Source: Gammaproteobacteria bacterium (GTDB lineage Bacteria > Pseudomonadota > Gammaproteobacteria > Steroidobacterales > Steroidobacteraceae). Taken from it: DNA of 10,390 nt. Position numbers and translations under genes: made by a program. Of the stretch, positions 7,701 through 10,390 are shown in pieces. The stretch's first letter is position 1; every line of letters begins with the position of its first letter. The notes under the pieces are model-generated. The model saw only the letters and a list, made by a program, of their open reading frames with translations, searched no databases and was not told the DNA's origin. The DNA lies in NCBI GenBank assembly GCA_030040235.1, contig JASHUC010000464.1, positions 1 through 10,390 on the forward strand. Direction: 5' to 3'.

Positions 7701-7706
7701 ATTCTA
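7701..7706 (-). promoter_or_regulatory. Possible -10 element for phzF-like gene
   Basis: TAGAAT on the minus strand ends 9 nt before the start codon. If used, the transcript would begin within a few bases of the ATG, giving a leaderless or nearly leaderless mRNA, in line with the missing ribosome site. No convincing -35 hexamer is present at 17 nt. Confidence 0.3.
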
Positions 7707-7746
7707 CCGCTCACCGCCAGACCCGCTCATCGGGCGCTCCCGAGCC

Positions 7747-7774
7747 AGTGTTAACGATATCAAATAGTTACACT
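7747..7774. promoter_or_regulatory. AT-rich imperfect inverted repeat, candidate operator between divergent genes
   Basis: AGTGTTAAC (7747-7755) and GTTACACT (7767-7774) are reverse complements except for one extra T in the left arm, with an 11-nt spacer GATATCAAATA. It is the most AT-rich patch of this GC-rich neighbourhood. It lies in the 135-nt spacer between phzF (minus) and the HD-domain gene (plus), about 55 nt from each start codon. Position and symmetry suit a dimeric regulator acting on one or both genes. The regulator is not identifiable here. Confidence 0.4.
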
Positions 7775-7826
7775 GAAGGCCGGTTCACGCTCTAGACTGT
7801 CGGCTCTGAAGGGGGAGGGATCGGCT

Positions 7827-8654
7827 ATGAACCTCGACCGCCGCGCGTTTGTGGCAAGTGTGGGTGGGAGCGCCGTGCTTGCGTTGATGGCGCCGAGCAC
7901 GAAGGCCGATGCACTCGAGGCATACCTGCAGCGGCGCCTCAATGCAGCGTCGGAGCCGGCCGCTCATGGCGGAGCGGTCGCAAAGTACCCGACCGTGGCG
8001 GAGCTCGACGCCCAAATCGATCAGGCCCCGCGCCGCAGGGGCGTCGGTAACCTGTTCGTGGCACGTACCGGCAACGTCAAGCGCCTCGCGCCGCTGCCGG
8101 AACGACCGACTCTGATCGATTTCTTCAAACTGCGCTTCATGGCAACGTCGAATCACGTGCTGCAGAGCGCGAACCGCGCCATGAAGAACGGCATGTCGGA
8201 CGAGATCGTCCTCGCCTGTCTGCTCCATGATGTCGTGCAGGAATTGATCAAGGTCGATCACGGCTGGTGGGGTGCGCAGCTCTTCGAGCCGTACGTCCCG
8301 GAGAAGACTGCGTTCGCGATCCGCTACCATCAGGCACTGCGCTTCTACGCGGACCCGGCGAACGGATACGAGTATCCCGACATGTATCGCAGGATATTCG
8401 GGGAAGACTACAAACCCGAACCCTACATCGAGGCCACCTACAAGATGGTCCGCCGGCACAAGTGGTACCTGGCGCCTCGCATGGTCACGGTGAACGATCT
8501 CTACGCGTTCGATCCCAACGTGCGAGTCGATCTGCAGCAGTTCGTCGACCTGATCGGCCGTCGCTTCAAACAACCCAAAGAGGGATTGGGTTTCGACGGA
8601 AGTGCAGTTGCGCACATGTGGCGATCGATCATTCGGCCGGATAGCCCTCTCTGA
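7827..8654 (+). CDS. Probable Tat-exported HD-domain protein, possible diiron oxygenase-like enzyme
   Basis: The 275-residue product starts MNLDRRAFVASVGG followed by a hydrophobic stretch to about residue 21. This resembles a twin-arginine signal (RRxF), with a possible cleavage near the following Ala-Asp-Ala. The remainder holds one HD-type helical domain. Candidate metal ligands in order are His110, His134-Asp135 (CLLHDV), His145, His168 (IRYHQAL) and Asp224 (TVNDLY). The order H...HD...H...H...D is that of mixed-valent diiron HD oxygenases such as PhnZ and myo-inositol oxygenase, and from memory most of the spacings are similar to PhnZ. Phosphohydrolase activity remains possible. A strong ribosome site (GGAGGG at 7814-7819) lies 7 nt before the ATG, and a possible TAGACT -10 lies at 7793-7798. 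The gene stands alone, divergent from phzF. The substrate is unknown. Confidence 0.72.
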   Translation: MNLDRRAFVASVGGSAVLALMAPSTKADALEAYLQRRLNAASEPAAHGGAVAKYPTVAELDAQIDQAPRRRGVGNLFVARTGNVKRLAPLPERPTLIDFFKLRFMATSNHVLQSANRAMKNGMSDEIVLACLLHDVVQELIKVDHGWWGAQLFEPYVPEKTAFAIRYHQALRFYADPANGYEYPDMYRRIFGEDYKPEPYIEATYKMVRRHKWYLAPRMVTVNDLYAFDPNVRVDLQQFVDLIGRRFKQPKEGLGFDGSAVAHMWRSIIRPDSPL

Positions 8655-8673
8655 CGGGGCCGGGATCCACTGA

Positions 8674-9051
8674 TCAGCGTGGGGTGCGCGCCGCACGCCG
8701 CACGGCATCCTCGCGCTGGACCGCCTGAACCTGCTGCAGAGTGAGCCTCGTCTTGACTGCGATCGCATCCAGAATGGGATGGTTCGGATTGAGCGGGAGC
8801 GTCAGCCCGTGCACGCGCTCCCATGCACGGATACGTTCCTGAGGGGACTTCAGGTCCGAGCGTAGCTCCTCCAGCTCGACGAGGCGTCTGGCGGCCTTGA
8901 CGTCCTCTTCCACAGCGAGCATCTCGGCGTGCGTTCGGATCGGATCGCTCCGCGGGCTCACTCGGCTTTGAAGGGGCAAGTCGGAACCGGGTTCCCCCGG
9001 AGTGGGGTTCGCTCGTGGACGGTCCTCGGGCTTCGACGGGCCGGAGCTCAT
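8674..9051 (-). CDS. Conserved-looking hypothetical protein, 125 residues
   Basis: The N-terminal 40 residues are proline-, serine- and arginine-rich and probably disordered. From about residue 42 a charged helical region begins (EMLAVEEDVKAARRLVELEELRSDL), followed by RIRAWERVHGLTLP and HPILDAIAVKTRLTLQQV, which look like a compact helical domain. I do not recognise a named family; no signal peptide, membrane segment or catalytic motif is visible. The start ATG at 9051 overlaps the TGA of the upstream 56-residue gene by 4 nt (ATGA), which supports both the start and coupled translation. It is the last gene of a four-gene minus-strand cluster and converges on the HD-domain gene with a 19-nt gap. 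A nucleic-acid-linked role is only suggested by the RRM gene in the same cluster. Confidence 0.65.
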   Translation of the reverse strand: MSSGPSKPEDRPRANPTPGEPGSDLPLQSRVSPRSDPIRTHAEMLAVEEDVKAARRLVELEELRSDLKSPQERIRAWERVHGLTLPLNPNHPILDAIAVKTRLTLQQVQAVQREDAVRRAARTPR

Positions 9052-9218
9052 GAATTCAACCTGGGGCCGCTCTCTTCGAAGGTTCGGGTAGTGTCCTGGC
9101 CTACATCCTCGGGCTTCGGCTGTCCACGCTCGGTACGGCGGCGCAATCTCTCTTCCTGCCGCGCCTTCCGCGCGAGCTCCTTATGGCGCTTTGCCTGACG
9201 GTAATTGGGTTTGGCCAA
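9048..9218 (-). CDS. Small basic protein with TTG start, 56 residues
   Basis: The frame is open much further upstream, but the credible protein begins at TTG 9218. AAGGAAGG lies just upstream at a normal distance, and the following residues AKPNYRQAKRHKELARKARQEERLRRR match a type of small proteobacterial protein that I recall beginning MAKPNY. Residues 2-32 are a highly basic, probably single-helix segment; the tail (GQPKPEDVGQDTTRTFEES) is polar and probably disordered. Such composition suits RNA or ribosome association, but no function is established. The gene starts 13 nt after the stop of the cysteine-containing gene and overlaps the start of the 125-residue gene by 4 nt. The TTG start means that a longest-frame annotation would give a wrong 131-residue protein. 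Confidence 0.68.
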   Translation of the reverse strand: MAKPNYRQAKRHKELARKARQEERLRRRTERGQPKPEDVGQDTTRTFEESGPRLNS

Positions 9219-9231
9219 GAGCCTTCCTTTC

Positions 9232-9681
9232 TCAAAGGCCGCCGTGATGGCGCGCCGTGATGGTGTAGGCGAGACGCAGCTCGCAAGGTCGCTTCGAGCC
9301 CTTGTCGCTCGGGCGTACGCCTCCGCAGGGGAGCGAGCCATGCGCCGAAAGCGTGCTGTCGCACAGCGCAGCGCGTACCGCGCCCTCGAGCACGAACTCC
9401 CCATCGCAGTCCGCATGCGGACAGGGGTAGGTGAAGAATGCACGCGCCGGCGGATAGAGCGTGTGCAGCTGCGCAGTCGGGCTCGTGGAGCCTCGATCCT
9501 CGAAGCTCAGCTCGATTCGCAGCTGCTCCACCTGCGGGAATGCTGCGCGCACGACCTGAGCTGCCGCGCGAGCGCGCCGCAGGGATTCGGCCCGGCTTTG
9601 AGGTGTGACAGGACGATCGGAGGACAGAGGGCCCGGTGCACCCCTGATGGATCGTCGAGCTGGAGCGAGGGTCATCCCCAT
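9232..9681 (-). CDS. Cysteine-containing conserved-looking hypothetical protein, possible metal binding
   Basis: The 149-residue product has a variable N-terminus up to about residue 30, then RAESLRRARAAAQVVRAAFPQVEQLRIELSFED, an apparent helix plus strand, and a cysteine-bearing C-terminal half. Potential ligands are Cys87, His89 and Cys92 (CPHADC), Cys107, His114, Cys119 (LPCGG) and Cys133 (RPCELRLAY). This spacing suggests a zinc-binding or structural-cysteine fold but matches no named zinc finger that I know. The protein looks cytoplasmic. Two in-frame ATGs compete for the start (9681 and 9675), neither with a convincing ribosome site; a hairpin sits just upstream. The gene follows the RRM gene by 35 nt and precedes the TTG-start gene by 13 nt, so co-transcription is likely. 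Confidence 0.65.
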   Translation of the reverse strand: MGMTLAPARRSIRGAPGPLSSDRPVTPQSRAESLRRARAAAQVVRAAFPQVEQLRIELSFEDRGSTSPTAQLHTLYPPARAFFTYPCPHADCDGEFVLEGAVRAALCDSTLSAHGSLPCGGVRPSDKGSKRPCELRLAYTITARHHGGL

Positions 9682-9685
9682 GATC

Positions 9686-9703
9686 GGCAGCCCGCAAGCC
9701 GCC
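9686..9703 (-). promoter_or_regulatory. RNA hairpin in the RRM-to-downstream gene spacer
   Basis: On the minus-strand transcript GGCGGC and GCUGCC form a 6-bp stem with one G-U pair and a 6-nt loop. It ends 4 nt before the ATG at 9681 and has no U-run, so termination is unlikely. It could limit translation of the downstream gene or protect the RRM-coding end after cleavage. It is short enough to be chance. Confidence 0.25.
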
Positions 9704-9716
9704 GAGGTGAAGCTGT

Positions 9717-9998
9717 TCAGTAGCGCCGCGGTCCGCCGCGGTGACCGCCGCCGCCTGAACGCTCTTGCGCTTCGTTCACCCGGAGTGCACGCCCGCCGAA
9801 TTCAGTGCCATTCAGCGCTTGCATCGCACGTGCCGCATCGGCGTTTGACATCTCGACGAACCCGAATCCACGGGGCCGGCCGGAGTCACGGTCCGTGATC
9901 AGCGATACTTTCTCCACGGTGCCGTGGGCGGCAAACAGCGCGCGAACGCTTTCATCGGTGGCGGTAAAGGGAAGATTTCCAACGTATAGTTTGGTCAC
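9717..9998 (-). CDS. Small glycine-rich RRM RNA-binding protein
   Basis: The 93-residue protein is a single RNA recognition motif with RNP2 LYVGNL (residues 4-9) and RNP1 RGFGFVEM (43-50), whose aromatic residues stack on RNA bases. A short Gly/Arg-rich tail (SGGGGHRGGPRRY) follows. Bacterial proteins of this kind bind single-stranded RNA and are often cold- or stress-induced, by analogy with cyanobacterial Rbp proteins; the specific targets are unknown. I chose GTG 9998, giving MTKLYVGNLPF, the usual start of these proteins, with a GAGAG purine stretch 6-10 nt upstream. GTG 10010 would add four residues and has no ribosome site. It is the first gene of a cluster of small genes, and the 190 nt upstream contain no other gene and could be its 5' leader. 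Confidence 0.9.
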   Translation of the reverse strand: MTKLYVGNLPFTATDESVRALFAAHGTVEKVSLITDRDSGRPRGFGFVEMSNADAARAMQALNGTEFGGRALRVNEAQERSGGGGHRGGPRRY

Positions 9999-10010
9999 TG
10001 CAGCTCTCAC

Positions 10011-10191
10011 AAGCAGGCGGAACGATGTGGCGGTACAACCCGCTCCCTTGGTTCGTCGAGCTTTGCAGGGATGAAGTCAGGGCAACCTGGCAAACAGCGC
10101 AAGCCAGGACCGTGGCACAAGCCGAAAGATCACGAGCCGATCTGTGAGATTACACGACAATGCCCTGGGCTGCTCGACTTTCTTACAGTGT
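10011..10191 (-). other. Non-coding spacer upstream of the RRM gene, with one small hairpin
   Basis: No convincing frame is found on either strand between the RRM start and the stop of the partial gene on the right. A perfect 6-bp inverted repeat, CCTGGC (10086-10091) and GCCAGG (10103-10108), encloses an 11-nt loop. I see no clear sigma70 promoter. The stretch is a candidate 5' untranslated leader, as is common for cold-regulated RNA-binding protein genes, but no thermosensor motif can be recognised by eye. Confidence 0.35.
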
Positions 10192-10390
10192 TCATACAAC
10201 CGAGCGGCCGCTTTCGGGATGCGCGGAACGCGGGGCCTCAATCTGTCGTTCGACTCCTTCCAGCGACAGTTCTATCGATACCGCGTCCCAGTTTCGACCG
10301 CCATCACGGGAGGTATCCGTGCTATACGTAAAGTGGCTCTGATCTGCCAAACGGTAGTTTTCCCTAATCCTCGTTTGCCCGTCCTCAGAG
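10192..10390 (-). CDS. C-terminal fragment of a hypothetical protein entering from the right edge
   Basis: Read from the right edge, one minus-strand frame stays open for 65 codons to TGA at 10194-10192. It contains YRLADQSHFTYSTDTSRDGG followed by RNWDAVSIELSL, a beta-strand pattern with the S-x-DGG-x-x-W signature often seen at the end of DUF1579-like and similar beta-barrel proteins. The last 20 residues are polar and may be a disordered tail. No start can be seen because the gene begins outside the window. Third-position G/C is lower than in neighbouring genes, so the coding call is moderate. If it is real, it lies upstream of the RRM gene on the same strand with a spacer of about 190 nt. 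Confidence 0.45.
   Translation of the reverse strand, partial: SEDGQTRIRENYRLADQSHFTYSTDTSRDGGRNWDAVSIELSLEGVERQIEAPRSAHPESGRSVV

Noticed and set aside
8677..8698. GC-rich short inverted repeat near the end of the 125-residue gene
   Set aside because: Stem of five bases inside coding sequence with no T-run; expected by chance at this GC content.
7785..8768. 327-codon minus-strand frame opposite the HD-domain gene
   Set aside because: The plus strand has a strong ribosome site, a signal peptide and conserved HD residues; the minus frame crosses the divergent promoter and has no recognisable domain.
9205..9723. 172-codon plus-strand frame opposite the cysteine-containing gene
   Set aside because: Rich in Arg, Ala, Ser and without domains; the minus-strand gene fits the operon spacing and has structured composition.
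10071..10331. Plus-strand frame of 86 codons near the right edge
   Set aside because: No ribosome site, no recognisable motif, and a competing minus-strand frame with more protein-like content.

Overview
The window is GC-rich with strong G/C preference at third codon positions. It is a gene-dense bacterial chromosome segment with overlapping or closely spaced operons. Gene content (MacB-type exporter, LytS/LytTR pair, DUF4199, TetA-like MFS, PhzF, small glycine-rich RRM protein) fits a gammaproteobacterium of the Xanthomonadales/Nevskiales/Steroidobacter type. That placement is an inference from composition and families, not a proven assignment. I see no rRNA, tRNA, CRISPR, insertion sequence or phage genes.

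Layout. (1) Positions 1-5285, plus strand: a tight operon that starts outside the window. It encodes the C-terminal end of a periplasmic adaptor, two different MacB/FtsX-type ABC permeases, a LytS-type membrane histidine kinase, a LytTR response regulator whose GTG start overlaps the kinase stop by 4 nt, and a four-helix DUF4199 membrane protein. The ATPase is not in the window and is probably upstream. The simplest reading is an export or envelope-stress ABC system co-transcribed with its own sensor and regulator. (2) 5300-6571, minus: a TetA-like 12-helix MFS exporter, convergent with the operon; a compound inverted repeat sits at the junction. (3) 6645-6767, plus: a previously unlisted 40-residue single-helix membrane peptide, divergent from the MFS gene. 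(4) 6798-7691, minus: a PhzF-family isomerase. (5) 7827-8654, plus: a probable Tat-exported HD-domain protein whose histidine/aspartate pattern resembles diiron HD-domain oxygenases such as PhnZ. The divergent spacer between (4) and (5) holds an AT-rich imperfect inverted repeat that could be an operator. (6) 9998 down to 8674, minus: a four-gene cluster of small proteins: an RRM RNA-binding protein, a cysteine-containing conserved protein, a 56-residue basic protein with a TTG start, and a 125-residue protein whose start overlaps the previous stop. (7) 10192-10390, minus: the probable C-terminal end of a gene entering from the right edge.

The most distinctive items are the exported HD-domain protein with a near-complete diiron ligand set, the candidate operator in its promoter region, the small membrane peptide, and the RRM-led cluster of small uncharacterised proteins. 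None amounts to a proven new system from sequence alone.
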